From contig NZ_AP028461.1 in NCBI RefSeq assembly GCF_033097365.1, positions 5,642,001 through 5,706,000 on the forward strand: DNA of 64,000 nt, in the 5' to 3' direction. The position numbers and the translations under genes were made by a program. How positions within the stretch are numbered: the stretch's first letter is position 1; every line of letters starts with the position of its first letter. This document shows, one piece after another, positions 44,644-53,413 of the stretch. Source of the DNA: Actinoplanes sichuanensis (GTDB taxonomy: Bacteria; Actinomycetota; Actinomycetes; Mycobacteriales; Micromonosporaceae). The notes beneath the pieces were generated by a model. The model was not told the DNA's origin. It saw nothing but the letters and a program-made list of their open reading frames with translations, and searched no databases.

Positions 44644-45309
44644 ATGCCGGACATTCTGAAGACGACCGATTTCGATCTTCCGGTGACGGAGGAGTTCCTG
44701 CACCGGGTCCAGCGGGGTGTCCGGCGCCGCCAGGCGTTCCGGGTCGCCGCCGCGGGGCTGGCCGTCCTGGCCGTCACAGGCGTCGTGGCCGTGACTCAGA
44801 CGAGGCGGGTGCCGGATCCGGTCGCGGCCGCCTCGCCCACGATCGCCGATGTGGACCGTTTCCTGATCGGCTACATCCCGGACGGCATCCGGCTCGACGA
44901 ACAGCGCGGCAGCAGCAGCTTGATGGTCAGGCCGGACGGCACCGACGCGGGTACGTCATCCGGCCCGCAGGACCTGAACGTGGCGGTGTCGATGCGCCGG
45001 TTCGAGCAGGCCAACGGCGGCTCGTACATGTGGATCACGGTGTATCGCCCATCGTCACCACCAGCCCAGACGGTTCCGGCGACCACGTTCAACGCTCTTC
45101 TGAACCGCCAACTGATCGGAACCACGACGGTCGAGAAGTTCGACGTCCCCACCGGAAGGGCCAGCCTGACGAGAACCTCCGCCGCGGAGGCCGCCGGCTA
45201 CGGCATCGTCATCGCCGGCACGGACCGCACCGTGATCACCATCGAGGCGAACACCCGCGTCCCCGCCGAAACCCTGAAGTCGGTCGCCGCCGGCATCACG
45301 CCCGCCTGA
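44644..45309 (+). CDS. Membrane-anchored partner of the SigE-family sigma factor
   Basis: 221 residues: 32-residue cytoplasmic N-terminus (VTEEFLHRVQRGVRRRQ), one transmembrane helix (33-52), then an extracellular domain of about 165 residues (FLIGYIPDGIRLDEQRG, MWITVYRP, ETLKSVAAGITPA) without a known fold. It is co-transcribed with the sigma gene. By analogy with other SigE-sigma neighbours it may be a regulator or target, but it has no zinc anti-sigma motif. Confidence 0.7.
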   Translation: MPDILKTTDFDLPVTEEFLHRVQRGVRRRQAFRVAAAGLAVLAVTGVVAVTQTRRVPDPVAAASPTIADVDRFLIGYIPDGIRLDEQRGSSSLMVRPDGTDAGTSSGPQDLNVAVSMRRFEQANGGSYMWITVYRPSSPPAQTVPATTFNALLNRQLIGTTTVEKFDVPTGRASLTRTSAAEAAGYGIVIAGTDRTVITIEANTRVPAETLKSVAAGITPA

Positions 45310-45357
45310 CCACGGTCCGTGCCCAGGCTCCAGCTCGCCGAGAATCCGGAGTCACTC

Positions 45358-46365
45358 TCATCCGAGCCGGGTGTCCAACCACGACAGGAGGTGTTCAGCC
45401 TGTTCACGCTGCATGCGCCGGAGGCGTTGGTCACCCGGCAACGCGCAGTCACGCCAGGCTCGCCCGGCAAGCCCGGCCAGTGCCACGTTCACGTCCTCGT
45501 CAGGCGTGTCCCGCCAGCATGATCGCCGCAGCACGGTTTCCGGGTCGTGCTCGGCCGACGCCAGGTCCGGCAGCAGCCGGACCAGGTCCATCCAGCCCGG
45601 GGCGGTCCACATGTGGGTCCAGTCGACGATCCGCAGCCGCCCGTCGGGTTCCCGGATCACGTTGTCACGCCGCAGGTCACCGTGGTGCAGCGCGACGCCC
45701 GACGTGAGCACCTCCATCCAACGCGCCTCCAGCTCGGCGAGCCGCGCCACTGGCACGGAGACCGGCGGCGGCCGCCTCACCCCGAGCGTCGCCCAATCCC
45801 CAAGCAAGGGCACGAAATCCCGCGCGTACGGCCAAACGCCCCCGACCGGGCAGGGTTCGAGCCGCTCCCGCATCCGATCGATGACCCGAAGCAGCTGATC
45901 GACGTCAGCCGAGCTCCAGGCATCGACCGTTACCCCGTCCACCACTTCGTAGGCGGCGACCCGCCAATCCTCACAGCGGACAGCGCCCAGGAGCCGAGGC
46001 CCGAGATCACCGACCGCATCAGCCAGCACCGCCCCGGCTTCCACGGCTTCGCCGAGGCCGTCCCCCACCGGCGCGGCCTTGACGAACATCCGAGCTCCGG
46101 AACGCCCCACCACCACCGAAGCGATCGAAGGCGTGAACCCAGCCTCCGCAGCCCACTCCTTCACGACCGGTTCCCCGAGCACCCCGGCCACCGCGTCCCG
46201 AACACTTTCCGGCGCCGCCCCGAGTAGGGGCCGCCGATCAGGCAGGAAGGCCCCACGAGACACGGACTGGTCACCAAACACAGACCGGACATCAAACCGG
46301 CCGTCAGGCGAGGAACGCCGATCGACACTCACCGCCGCCACTGTAGACGGACCGAATCCGCGCAT
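45358..46365 (-). CDS. APH-family phosphotransferase-like protein
   Basis: 335 residues with the aminoglycoside phosphotransferase/choline kinase fold: catalytic loop ALHHGDLRRDNVIREPDGRLRIVDWTHMW (Asp and Asn, then the Asp of IVDW) around residue 240, and an N-lobe with ARMFVKAAPVG (ATP-binding Lys). Resistance to aminoglycosides cannot be inferred; many APH-like kinases in actinomycetes act on other small molecules. The start may be further in than 46365. Confidence 0.8.
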   Translation of the reverse strand: MRGFGPSTVAAVSVDRRSSPDGRFDVRSVFGDQSVSRGAFLPDRRPLLGAAPESVRDAVAGVLGEPVVKEWAAEAGFTPSIASVVVGRSGARMFVKAAPVGDGLGEAVEAGAVLADAVGDLGPRLLGAVRCEDWRVAAYEVVDGVTVDAWSSADVDQLLRVIDRMRERLEPCPVGGVWPYARDFVPLLGDWATLGVRRPPPVSVPVARLAELEARWMEVLTSGVALHHGDLRRDNVIREPDGRLRIVDWTHMWTAPGWMDLVRLLPDLASAEHDPETVLRRSCWRDTPDEDVNVALAGLAGRAWRDCALPGDQRLRRMQREQAEHLLSWLDTRLG

Positions 46366-46485
46366 CTTGAAATTCCTACGCCGACACCGATCACCGCGGT
46401 GCCGAAGAGCTGTTCAGGCACGAAGGCGAACCTGATGATCAACAAGAACCCAGGCGTGCTGCCCCGCGAGGCGAGTGGATGTCAG

Positions 46486-46516
46486 GATCCCGGCAGGCCG
46501 GCGTGGCGCCGGGATC
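46486..46516 (-). terminator. Hairpin at the end of the small membrane protein gene
   Basis: Perfect 9-bp arms GATCCCGGC / GCCGGGATC, loop of 13 bases, overlapping the stop codon of the gene at 46515-46751. The flanking 46366-46485 space has no gene. Confidence 0.5.
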
Positions 46517-46751
46517 AACCGAGCAGAGCGGCGGCCAGCACGATACCGAGCACGGCACCGGCAGCACCGGCGACAGCGGCGTAGAAGCCGAGCGGCCGGT
46601 CGCCGAGGAAACCGCCGACCAGACCGAGAATGATCGCGACCAGGCCGAACATGAACGGCCAGAACAGCACGGCCAGCCCCGCGAAGACGAAGGCGATGAT
46701 CGTGCAGACTCGGGCAGCGGAAGCACTCCGACGGCTGGTGCTGTACGACAT
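46515..46751 (-). CDS. Small DUF4190-like membrane protein
   Basis: 78 residues, two helices (VCTIIAFVFAGLAVLFWPFMFGLVAIILGLVG and AAVAGAAGAVLGIVLAAALL) separated by GGFLGDRPLGF. The pattern matches the DUF4190-type tail found on many actinobacterial membrane proteins, here alone. Start ATG 46751 with GAGG upstream. Confidence 0.7.
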   Translation of the reverse strand: MSYSTSRRSASAARVCTIIAFVFAGLAVLFWPFMFGLVAIILGLVGGFLGDRPLGFYAAVAGAAGAVLGIVLAAALLG

Positions 46752-46957
46752 CTCGGGCTCCTCCCAGGCGGCAGTTGCTTGATGCCCTCCGTCTACCCAG
46801 GACGAACGAATACCATGCGTGACCACCCGACACCAAGCCGGCCGGCCGGAGCAAAGCCCGGCGTAACCTCACGCGACGCAATGCCAGGACCAGCGCGACC
46901 TTCTTATCTGGACAGTCGAGGTTTGGCGATTCTGCGAGCGGTTCGTGGAGCCCTACG

Positions 46958-47682
46958 TTGTCCAGCGTGCGTGTGACGAAGGTTGTTGATGCCCGGCCCG
47001 GGCGGCCGGCGGTCGAGTTGGTTGACTACGCCGGCGTGCCGGTAGCCGATGTGACCGGGATCCTCCGCCTGTTGCCGGTGCGGGACTACTCGCCGAACAC
47101 GGTCCGTGCCTATGCGTACGATTTGCAGAAGCTGTACCGTTTTTGCATGAGCGTGGCTTGACGGTCGAGGAGTTCCGGCCCGCGCTGGCGGTGAGTTTCA
47201 TCGAGTGGTTGCGAACCCGTTCGTCGAGCCGCAAGGCCCAGCAGCTGGACCTCGCGTTGACCGCCGGGAACGGCCACTTGCTGGCGGCCGACTATCAAGG
47301 GGTCCTGCAAGCCGGAGCGGCCCTCGCTGACACGCTGCGTCGCGGTGAACTGGACCGAACCACGCTCGACTGGCTGCAGACCAACTTCTACAAGACCGGA
47401 CTCGAACTCGGCCACTGCCTGCGCCTGCCCCAGGAAGGCCCATGCGAGTGGGACATCTATCTGACCTGCCCCAAGTTCGTCGCCACTCCCCAGTACGTCC
47501 CTCGGCTACAAGAACGGCTGCGCACCGAGGAACGACTCATCGCCGACGCCACCGAGCGCGGCTGGGCCCGCGAGATCGAACGACACCGCTGCGCCGCCGA
47601 CCGCATCCGCAGACTCCTCGACGAACTCAACACCACCACACCGGCCAACTCAGGCAACGAGACGGCTGCGAACGCGGAGTGA
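46958..47682 (+). pseudogene. Tyrosine recombinase remnant (frameshift and internal deletion)
   Basis: The N-terminal part (MSSVRVTKVVDARPGRPAVE then LRLLPVRDYSPNTVRAYAYDLQKLYRF) is the core-binding start of a phage/Tn554-type integrase. It stops at 47161, but the next frame continues it exactly (LHERGLTVEEFRPALAVSFIEWLR). A T run (CGTTTTTGC, 47139-47147) is one T short. The catalytic Arg/His/Tyr domain is missing: the text jumps from ALTAGNGHLL to a C-terminal piece (CEWDIYLTCPKFVATPQYVPRL) of the zinc-finger-like tail of such integrases. A dead recombinase, likely a relic of an element that once inserted here. Confidence 0.8.
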
Positions 47683-47786
47683 TCGGCCAATCAGCCGACT
47701 GTCCGCTGTGAGCAGGTATGCCCGTGATGTGATCTACCGGAGCCACCGCATGGCTTGAGGCTGACGAAAGGCTATACCGTGACCGA

Positions 47787-48629
47787 GTGGATCTTCTCGT
47801 GGTAGGTGGTAGCGGTTTCCTCGGACTGGAACTCACCCGTCAGGCGCGGCGGGCCGGTCACGGCGTCGCGGCGACCTTCCACAGTCGTGTTCCCGACGTC
47901 GCCGACGTCGACTGGAGAAGTTTGGACATCCGCCGCGGCGACGACGTGATGGCCCTGGCCCACGCGATACGGCCTGACGTGATCATTAATGCTGCCTACC
48001 GGCAATCCGACTGGGCAACCACCGCTGACGGCGGCATGCATGTCGCCGTCGCAGCGGCAGCGGTCGGAGCTCGCCTGGTGCATGTGTCCAGTGACGCAGT
48101 GTTCTCCGGCGCGACCGCTCGCTACGACGAGGCGCACGTCCCAGACCCCATCACGCCATACGGCGCCGCCAAGGCCGCCGCCGAGACAGCGATCAAGGGC
48201 ATTGCGCCGACCGCCGTCATCGCCCGGACCTCGTTGATCATCGGTAACGGGGATTCGCCGCACGAGAGACACGTGCACGCATTGGCAACCGGCGCCGTGA
48301 TCGGTGTCCTATTCACCGACGACATGCGGTGCCCGGTGCATGTCACCGACCTCGCCGGCGCACTGATCGAGCTGGCCGCGTCGTCCTATGCCGGAGTCCA
48401 TCACGTCGCCGGCGCGGATGCCATCAGCCGCTACGAACTCGGAGTGCTCATCGCACGCCGGGACGGTCTCGACCCGGCGACCCTTTCTGCCGGGCTCCGC
48501 GCCGGCACCGGCCTCCCCGGACCCATCGACGTCCGGTTGGACAGTGCCAACACTCAAGCACGCCTGAACACGCGCCTCCGAGGCGCACGCGAGTTCCTCG
48601 CAGCGACGCCATCGGCGTCACGCGAGTAA
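47787..48629 (+). CDS. RmlD-like NAD-binding reductase/epimerase
   Basis: 280 residues of the extended SDR, dTDP-4-dehydrorhamnose reductase (RmlD) type: MDLLVVGGSGFLGLELTRQARRAGH (Rossmann), PDVIINAAYRQSDW, LVHVSSDAVFSGATARYDE, PITPYGAAKAAAE (catalytic Tyr/Lys), and ARTSLIIG. No other rhamnose genes are nearby, so it is probably an orphan SDR with an unknown sugar or small-molecule substrate. It lies within the mobile-element scar. Confidence 0.82.
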   Translation: MDLLVVGGSGFLGLELTRQARRAGHGVAATFHSRVPDVADVDWRSLDIRRGDDVMALAHAIRPDVIINAAYRQSDWATTADGGMHVAVAAAAVGARLVHVSSDAVFSGATARYDEAHVPDPITPYGAAKAAAETAIKGIAPTAVIARTSLIIGNGDSPHERHVHALATGAVIGVLFTDDMRCPVHVTDLAGALIELAASSYAGVHHVAGADAISRYELGVLIARRDGLDPATLSAGLRAGTGLPGPIDVRLDSANTQARLNTRLRGAREFLAATPSASRE

Positions 48630-48680
48630 CCCGACGCTGGAGCACGCACCCCCGGAGGAGTCGAGTTCTTCTTTACGAAG

Positions 48681-48906
48681 TGTCGTCTGCCAGTTGTTCC
48701 GAGGCACGGCATGGGCTCTGACCTGCGGTGCCTCAACTTGATTGGCAGGGCCGGAACGCTCGTTCTGCCAGTTGAGTTGAGGCAAACCAGCACGAGGCGC
48801 ACCGTGTCTCCGCAGGTCACCGGATTGCCCTGAATGTTCGACCGGCTCCGGCGCCCAGGATGCCCCAGATCCAGTGGCAGTGCCTCGGATCGTTTGGCAG
48901 ACGACA
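48681..48906. mobile_element. MITE-like element with inverted termini and 5-bp target duplication
   Basis: The left end TGTCGTCTGCCA (48681-48692) recurs inverted at the right end (48895-48906). Similarity continues for about 26 bp on each side through TCCGAGGCAC. The element is immediately flanked by the same five bases CGAAG (48676-48680 and 48907-48911), as a transposition target duplication would be. Inside are two further copies of the 20-bp core CTGCCA...TTGAGGCA (48729-48748 inverted, 48765-48784 direct), so the four copies alternate in orientation. 226 bp, no coding capacity, so it would need a transposase in trans. Confidence 0.7.
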
Positions 48907-48983
48907 CGAAGGCTCCGCTTGCCGCCGCTGCAGACGATCGTGTGATCTCCATCTCCACGACGTGAATGTGTCCAGACAAACGC

Positions 48984-49069
48984 GGAACAACAGGACACGG
49001 CCCCGCGACCTGGAACAACACGACACAGCCGCGCGACCGCGCAACAACACGACACAGCCGCGCCGACGG
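48984..49069. repeat. Three-copy 28-29-bp tandem repeat beside the ligase gene end
   Basis: Copies start at 48984, 49012 and 49041 and share AACAACACGACACAGCCGCG or a variant of it. They lie just after the ligase stop and may be the remains of a stem or an unrelated minisatellite. The rest of 48907-48983 holds nothing recognisable. Confidence 0.7.
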
Positions 49070-49076
49070 AAGAACG

Positions 49077-51077
49077 TCAGGCGAGCATGCGGGCGAACTC
49101 CTCGGGCTCGATCACAGGAATGCCGAGCTGAGCCGCCTTCTTGGCCTTGCTGGTAGTCGTCTCCGACGTGACGAGAGCCGTGGTCTTGGCCGAGACACTG
49201 CTGCTGGCCGAGCCGCCGAGCGCCTCGATCCGTTCGCTGACCGTGGTCCGGGTGTAGCCGGGCACCGAACCCGACACCACATAGGTCTGCCCCGACAGCG
49301 GTTTGGCACCGCCGTCGTCGACCACCTCCATGGTCAGGCCGAACTCGGCGAGACGATCGATCACATCGCCCATGGCGACCAGCCCGTCGACGACATGCTG
49401 GGCTTTGATCAACCCCATCTTGTCGATCTCGGCGATCTCCTCGACGGAGGCCGCCCGCAAAGCGGACATCGACTTGAAGCGGGCCGCCAGCCACCGCCCG
49501 ACACTACGGCCGGTCATCCGGATGCCCAGACCGGTGACGACCCGGTTGAACGGCTGCTGCTTGCTGGCCGCCAGCCCGGCGACGATCCGCTCGGCGTTGG
49601 ATCGCCCGAGCATCACCGTGCCACCGGCGACGGTCTTCCCCACCGGCAGCTCAGCGATGTCGTCGACGCTCAACGCGTAGAGGTCGGCGACATTGCGGGC
49701 CAGCCCGGCCTCGATGACCGCGTCACAGAACGAATCCCCGGCCCCGTCGACGTCGAGGGCTTCCCGGCTGCACCAGTAGGCCAGAGCGTTCGCCGCCGCG
49801 CACGAGGCCGTGTGACACCGCCAGAGCAGACTCGACTTGTCCCACGCCTCACCGCACTGCGGGCACAGCTCAGGCGCGACCCAGGGGGTGAGGCCATGTG
49901 GCTGATCACCGATGGGCGAGGTCACTCGGGGGATGACGTCACCGGCCCGCCACACCGCGACCTTCTGCCCGAGGGCGAGACCCTGCTCGGCAACCCACTG
50001 CGGGTTGTGCAGGGTGGCCTTGGTGACGGTGGTGCCACCGACGACGACCGGGTCGATGATGGCACGCAGGCTGATCCGCCCGGTCCGCCCGACCCGAACC
50101 TCGATGTCACGCAGGTAGGTGGACGCGGTGTCCGGCGGATATTTGAAGGCGACCGCCCAATAGGGAGTGCGGCTGGCCAGCCCCAGCCGACGGCGGGTGG
50201 CCTCGGCGTTGGCCTTGATGACCGCACCGTCGATCGGGAACACCAGGGAGGCCCGCCGCCCGCCGATCACTTCGATGGCGGCGTTGACCTGCTCAGCGGT
50301 GAAGCACTCCCCGGCGACCTCGGGAATCAGCCGACAGGCGGCCGGAAAGCCCAGCTCCTCGGCCCGATCCATCCGCCCGAGGTGGGTGCCGGCCGGATCC
50401 ACCCCGTCACCGGTGATCTCATAGGTGGCGAAGGTCATCGGCGCCTCATAGGCCCGATCGATGCTGCGAATCGCCCCGGCGACCGCGCCCCGTGAGTTGA
50501 CGAACGCCTTACCCCCGGCGGCGACCCGGTTGGCGCTGGCCGCCTCGAAGTCGTCGACGGTCATGTAGACCTCGCCGCGCACCTCGCCGCTCCAGGACGT
50601 GCCCAGCTCGGCCGGCAACCCGGCGACGCCCCGCCGCACCTGTGCGGTCACATCCTCACCGGTGGCACCGTCGCCGCGCAGCGCGGCCAACACCAGCCTG
50701 CCGTCGACGAACTCGGCGCGGATGGCGAGGCCGTCGAGCTTGACCTCGACCAGGCAGCCGTCACCGCCGAGGGTGGCGACGAACTCGGCGACCTCCTCCG
50801 GCGTCTTGATCTTGTCGAGGGAGAGCATCGCCGTCGGATGCCGCACGTCGCCGCCCGCAGAGGCCCCCGCGGCCACTGCGGTGGTGATGCCACGGTCGTC
50901 CCACGCCGGGTGCTCGGCCACCGACGCCGCGATCCGGTCGGCCAACTCGTCATATTCCGCGTCGGTCATCACCGCGTCACCGGTGTCGTAATACGCCTGG
51001 GCGGCGCCGCGCGCCAGCTCCACCGCCGCGTCGAAGGCAGCGCGATCAGCAAAGGTTTCCGGTGAACGATTGACCAT
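49077..51077 (-). CDS. NAD-dependent DNA ligase (LigA-type, divergent)
   Basis: 666 residues with the full LigA layout. Domain Ia: YYDTGDAVMTDAEYDELADRI (NMN-binding). Adenylation domain: catalytic lysine in CLVEVKLDGLAIR, RGEVYM, PIDGAVIK. Then the OB fold (HNPQWVAEQGLALGQKVAVWRAGDVIPRV), a four-Cys zinc finger (CPQC...CHTASC), helix-hairpin-helix repeats and a C-terminal BRCT (LSGQTYVVSGSVPGYTRTTVSERIEALGG). Several usually conserved positions differ (for example the DAV-MTDAEYD motif), suggesting a paralogue rather than the essential replicative ligase. It is in one operon with a HAD phosphatase and a TetR gene. Confidence 0.87.
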   Translation of the reverse strand: MVNRSPETFADRAAFDAAVELARGAAQAYYDTGDAVMTDAEYDELADRIAASVAEHPAWDDRGITTAVAAGASAGGDVRHPTAMLSLDKIKTPEEVAEFVATLGGDGCLVEVKLDGLAIRAEFVDGRLVLAALRGDGATGEDVTAQVRRGVAGLPAELGTSWSGEVRGEVYMTVDDFEAASANRVAAGGKAFVNSRGAVAGAIRSIDRAYEAPMTFATYEITGDGVDPAGTHLGRMDRAEELGFPAACRLIPEVAGECFTAEQVNAAIEVIGGRRASLVFPIDGAVIKANAEATRRRLGLASRTPYWAVAFKYPPDTASTYLRDIEVRVGRTGRISLRAIIDPVVVGGTTVTKATLHNPQWVAEQGLALGQKVAVWRAGDVIPRVTSPIGDQPHGLTPWVAPELCPQCGEAWDKSSLLWRCHTASCAAANALAYWCSREALDVDGAGDSFCDAVIEAGLARNVADLYALSVDDIAELPVGKTVAGGTVMLGRSNAERIVAGLAASKQQPFNRVVTGLGIRMTGRSVGRWLAARFKSMSALRAASVEEIAEIDKMGLIKAQHVVDGLVAMGDVIDRLAEFGLTMEVVDDGGAKPLSGQTYVVSGSVPGYTRTTVSERIEALGGSASSSVSAKTTALVTSETTTSKAKKAAQLGIPVIEPEEFARMLA

Positions 51078-51117
51078 GCCCGAAGGGTACGGCCAGGGTC
51101 TGACAAAAATCGCCGCT

Positions 51118-51657
51118 TCAGTCCAGGGCGGGCGAGCCGGCCGAGCGGAGCGGCGGCACCGGTCTGCCGGTGAGGTAGGACCGGATCCGCCGCGCATGAC
51201 CGGGCCGCAGCCCGCGGCTCTCATCAGGCGCGATGACCAGCGCCTTTCCGGTCTCCGCCCAGGCCGCGCACTCGCCGGCGTGATGCCCGACCTCGACGTC
51301 GTCGGTCCAGACGAGCAGCCGCCCGGACGCGATCACACGCCGAGCCGCTGCGATCTTGGCCGCGCAGGCGTCCGCCCCCTTGACCGGTTCGTCGAACGCC
51401 CGGGGCAGCACGGGCAGCCCGAGCGCCTCCTCGAGAGCGTCGGCATCGCTGCACCAGGTGGTACACCAGGTGACCTCGGCGAGCCCCTGCGCATGCACCT
51501 CACGGATGACATCGATCAGGCGTGGCTCGTACCTAATCCGGTAGTCATAGGCGTCAGCCGTCGACCAGACCTGCACCAGACAGGGCCGGGTATGCCACCA
51601 ACCGGCGCGAAAGGCGTTGATCACCCCGTCGACGTCGAGCAACCAGACAGGTATCAC
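51118..51657 (-). CDS. HAD-domain protein of the RNA/DNA-repair (Swiss Army Knife) type
   Basis: 179 residues: motif I PVWLLDVDGVINAFRAGW (DxD), then WCTTWCSDADALEEALGLP, a central Lys region (VKGADACAAKIAAARR), and the late acidic motif RLLVWTDDVEVGHH. This HAD subfamily is found fused to or beside RNA-repair enzymes, so a 5' or 3' phosphate-processing role is plausible. It starts at GTG 51657 overlapping the TetR stop (GTGA) and ends 40 nt before the ligase, indicating co-expression with a ligase. Confidence 0.75.
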   Translation of the reverse strand: MIPVWLLDVDGVINAFRAGWWHTRPCLVQVWSTADAYDYRIRYEPRLIDVIREVHAQGLAEVTWCTTWCSDADALEEALGLPVLPRAFDEPVKGADACAAKIAAARRVIASGRLLVWTDDVEVGHHAGECAAWAETGKALVIAPDESRGLRPGHARRIRSYLTGRPVPPLRSAGSPALD

Positions 51658-52271
51658 GAGTGCGGCTTTCCCGAGAGCAGTGCGTCGATTCCGGCCACAT
51701 AGTAGGGCGCGTCGGTCTCCGGTAGGAGCAGTCGCTGCAGGATGTACCCCTGTACGAGACTGAGCATGGCCGCTCCGACCTGGTCCGGGTTCGCCGAATC
51801 GGGCAGGTTTCCGGCCGCCTGCCAACGCCGGGCCACCTCGGCACAGTGCCCGCGCAGCCGGACCACGACGTGCGAGACGCGGGCGAGCACGTCCGGATTA
51901 CGAAGAGCTTCAGCCCACACCTGTACGGCCAGACGTGTCATGTCGACCCCGATGACCGAATCCTCGATGAACCGTTCGGTGACGGCCTCGACCATGGCGG
52001 TCGTCACCTCGGCCGGTGACGGCACCGCGTCTCTCGCGAGCAGTTCGCCGAACACCTCGTCAGCGGTCGACATGGCCAGCCCGGCGACCGCTCCGATCAG
52101 CTCCTCCTTGCTGCGGAAGTAGCTGTACACGGCGCCGGCCGACAGCCCCGACTCGGCGATGATCCCGGCCATCGAGGTGGCATGGAATCCGTTGTCGGCG
52201 AAGAGCCGGGCGGCAGCCGCGAGGATCTCGGCTCGGCGTTCGGCGCGGTGTGTCTCGGTGACGCGTGGCAT
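51654..52271 (-). CDS. TetR-family transcriptional regulator
   Basis: 205 residues. Helix-turn-helix RRAEILAAAARLFADNGFHATSMAGIIAESGLSAGAVYSYFRSKEELI; the ligand domain shows a typical SVIGVDMTRLAVQVWAEALRNPDVLARV helix. It is divergent from the membrane gene at 52386, with two dyads of TetR type between them, so it probably represses that gene and its own operon (HAD and ligase). Start ATG 52271. Confidence 0.88.
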   Translation of the reverse strand: MPRVTETHRAERRAEILAAAARLFADNGFHATSMAGIIAESGLSAGAVYSYFRSKEELIGAVAGLAMSTADEVFGELLARDAVPSPAEVTTAMVEAVTERFIEDSVIGVDMTRLAVQVWAEALRNPDVLARVSHVVVRLRGHCAEVARRWQAAGNLPDSANPDQVGAAMLSLVQGYILQRLLLPETDAPYYVAGIDALLSGKPHS

Positions 52272-52288
52272 GCGTCCCAAGTTAAAAC

Positions 52289-52348
52289 GAACGATCGTTC
52301 TTGACAAACGCCGCCACCTCGAGGACTCTCAAAAACGAACAACCGTTC
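52289..52348. promoter_or_regulatory. Two TetR-type operators and a -35 element between divergent genes
   Basis: GAACGATCGTTC (52289-52300), a perfect 12-bp palindrome, and GAACAACCGTTC (52337-52348), a weaker copy, lie 48 bp apart. TTGACA (52301-52306) directly abuts the first operator and would serve the plus-strand gene; GACTCT, 17 bp on, is a weak -10. The layout suggests one repressor controls both directions. Confidence 0.6.
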
Positions 52349-52385
52349 TCTTACGCAGGTACGAACAATGCGCGAAGGAGTCGAC

Positions 52386-53399
52386 ATGACCAGCGACAAA
52401 CCGTCGTCCTGGCCGCAGGTAGCCGCGACGGTCGGGCTGCTCACGGTCATCATCAGCGTGCTGCTCACGGCCTTCGCCTGGCCGGCGGTCAGGTCCACGG
52501 TGCACGACATCCCGATCGCCGTGGCCGGTCCCGCTCCGGCGGTCCAGCAGGTCACCGCCGCCCTCGAACAGCGCCTGCCGGACGCCTTCGAGATCACCGC
52601 GGTCGACACCACGGCAGCGGCCGAGGAGCTGATCCGTGACCGGGAGGCGTACGGCGCCATCGATTTGACCAGCGGGAAGCCTCAGGTGATCACGGCGTCC
52701 GCGGCCAGCGCTCCGGTCTCGCAGACCCTGACCGCGCTGGCCGCCGGTCTGGCCCAGGGTGAGTCACCGGCGGTCGCGGCCCGCGACCTGGTGCCGCTGC
52801 CCGCCGACGACCCGCGCGGCGCCGGCCTGGCCGCCGGGGCCCTCCCCCTGGTGATCGGCGGGATCATGGCCGCCGCCCTGCTCACCGCCCGCCTCCGCGG
52901 TACCGCTCAGCGGGTGACCGGCGCGCTGGCCTTCGCGGTCGCCGGTGGCTTGGCGATGGCCGCGATCCTGCAGTTCTGGCTGGGTTCGCTCAACGGCGAC
53001 TACCTCGCCAACGCGGGCGCGATCGCATTGAGTATCGGCGCCACCGCGCTCACCCTGCTCGGCCTGGAATCGCTGCTCGGTGCGGCCGGGCTGGGCCTCG
53101 GCGCGGCCACGATGATGCTGGTCGGCAACCCGCTGTCGGGCGTGTCGTCAGCCCCGCAGATGCTGCCCGGCTGGTCCGGCGAGCTCGGCCAGCTGCTGCC
53201 GCCGGGCGCGGGTGGTTCGCTGCTGCGCTCGACCGCCTTTTTCGACGGCGCCGCCGCGACCCATCCGATCGTCGTCCTGTCCGGCTGGCTCGTCTTCGGC
53301 GCGCTGCTCTGCCTGGCCAGCGCGTTGCGTTCCGGCCGCCGGTCGGCTCCGGCAGCCGCCGAGCCGACCACGCGGCCGTCCGAGGCGGTCACGGTCTGA
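52386..53399 (+). CDS. Membrane protein with ABC-2-like helices
   Basis: 337 residues. An N-terminal helix (VAATVGLLTVIISVLLTAFAWPAV), an extracytoplasmic domain (DIPIAVAGPAPAVQQVTAALEQRLPDAFEITAVDTTAAAEELI) like that of YhgE/ABC-2 permeases, then about six helices ending SGWLVFGALLCLASALR. Likely part of an efflux system under the divergent TetR. AAGGAG lies 5 nt before ATG 52386. Confidence 0.75.
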   Translation: MTSDKPSSWPQVAATVGLLTVIISVLLTAFAWPAVRSTVHDIPIAVAGPAPAVQQVTAALEQRLPDAFEITAVDTTAAAEELIRDREAYGAIDLTSGKPQVITASAASAPVSQTLTALAAGLAQGESPAVAARDLVPLPADDPRGAGLAAGALPLVIGGIMAAALLTARLRGTAQRVTGALAFAVAGGLAMAAILQFWLGSLNGDYLANAGAIALSIGATALTLLGLESLLGAAGLGLGAATMMLVGNPLSGVSSAPQMLPGWSGELGQLLPPGAGGSLLRSTAFFDGAAATHPIVVLSGWLVFGALLCLASALRSGRRSAPAAAEPTTRPSEAVTV

Positions 53400-53413
53400 G
53401 AAGCAGTCCGGCA

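Noticed and set aside
45358..46365. Aminoglycoside resistance gene
   Set aside because: Only the general APH fold is visible. Many such kinases act on other substrates, so resistance is not claimed.
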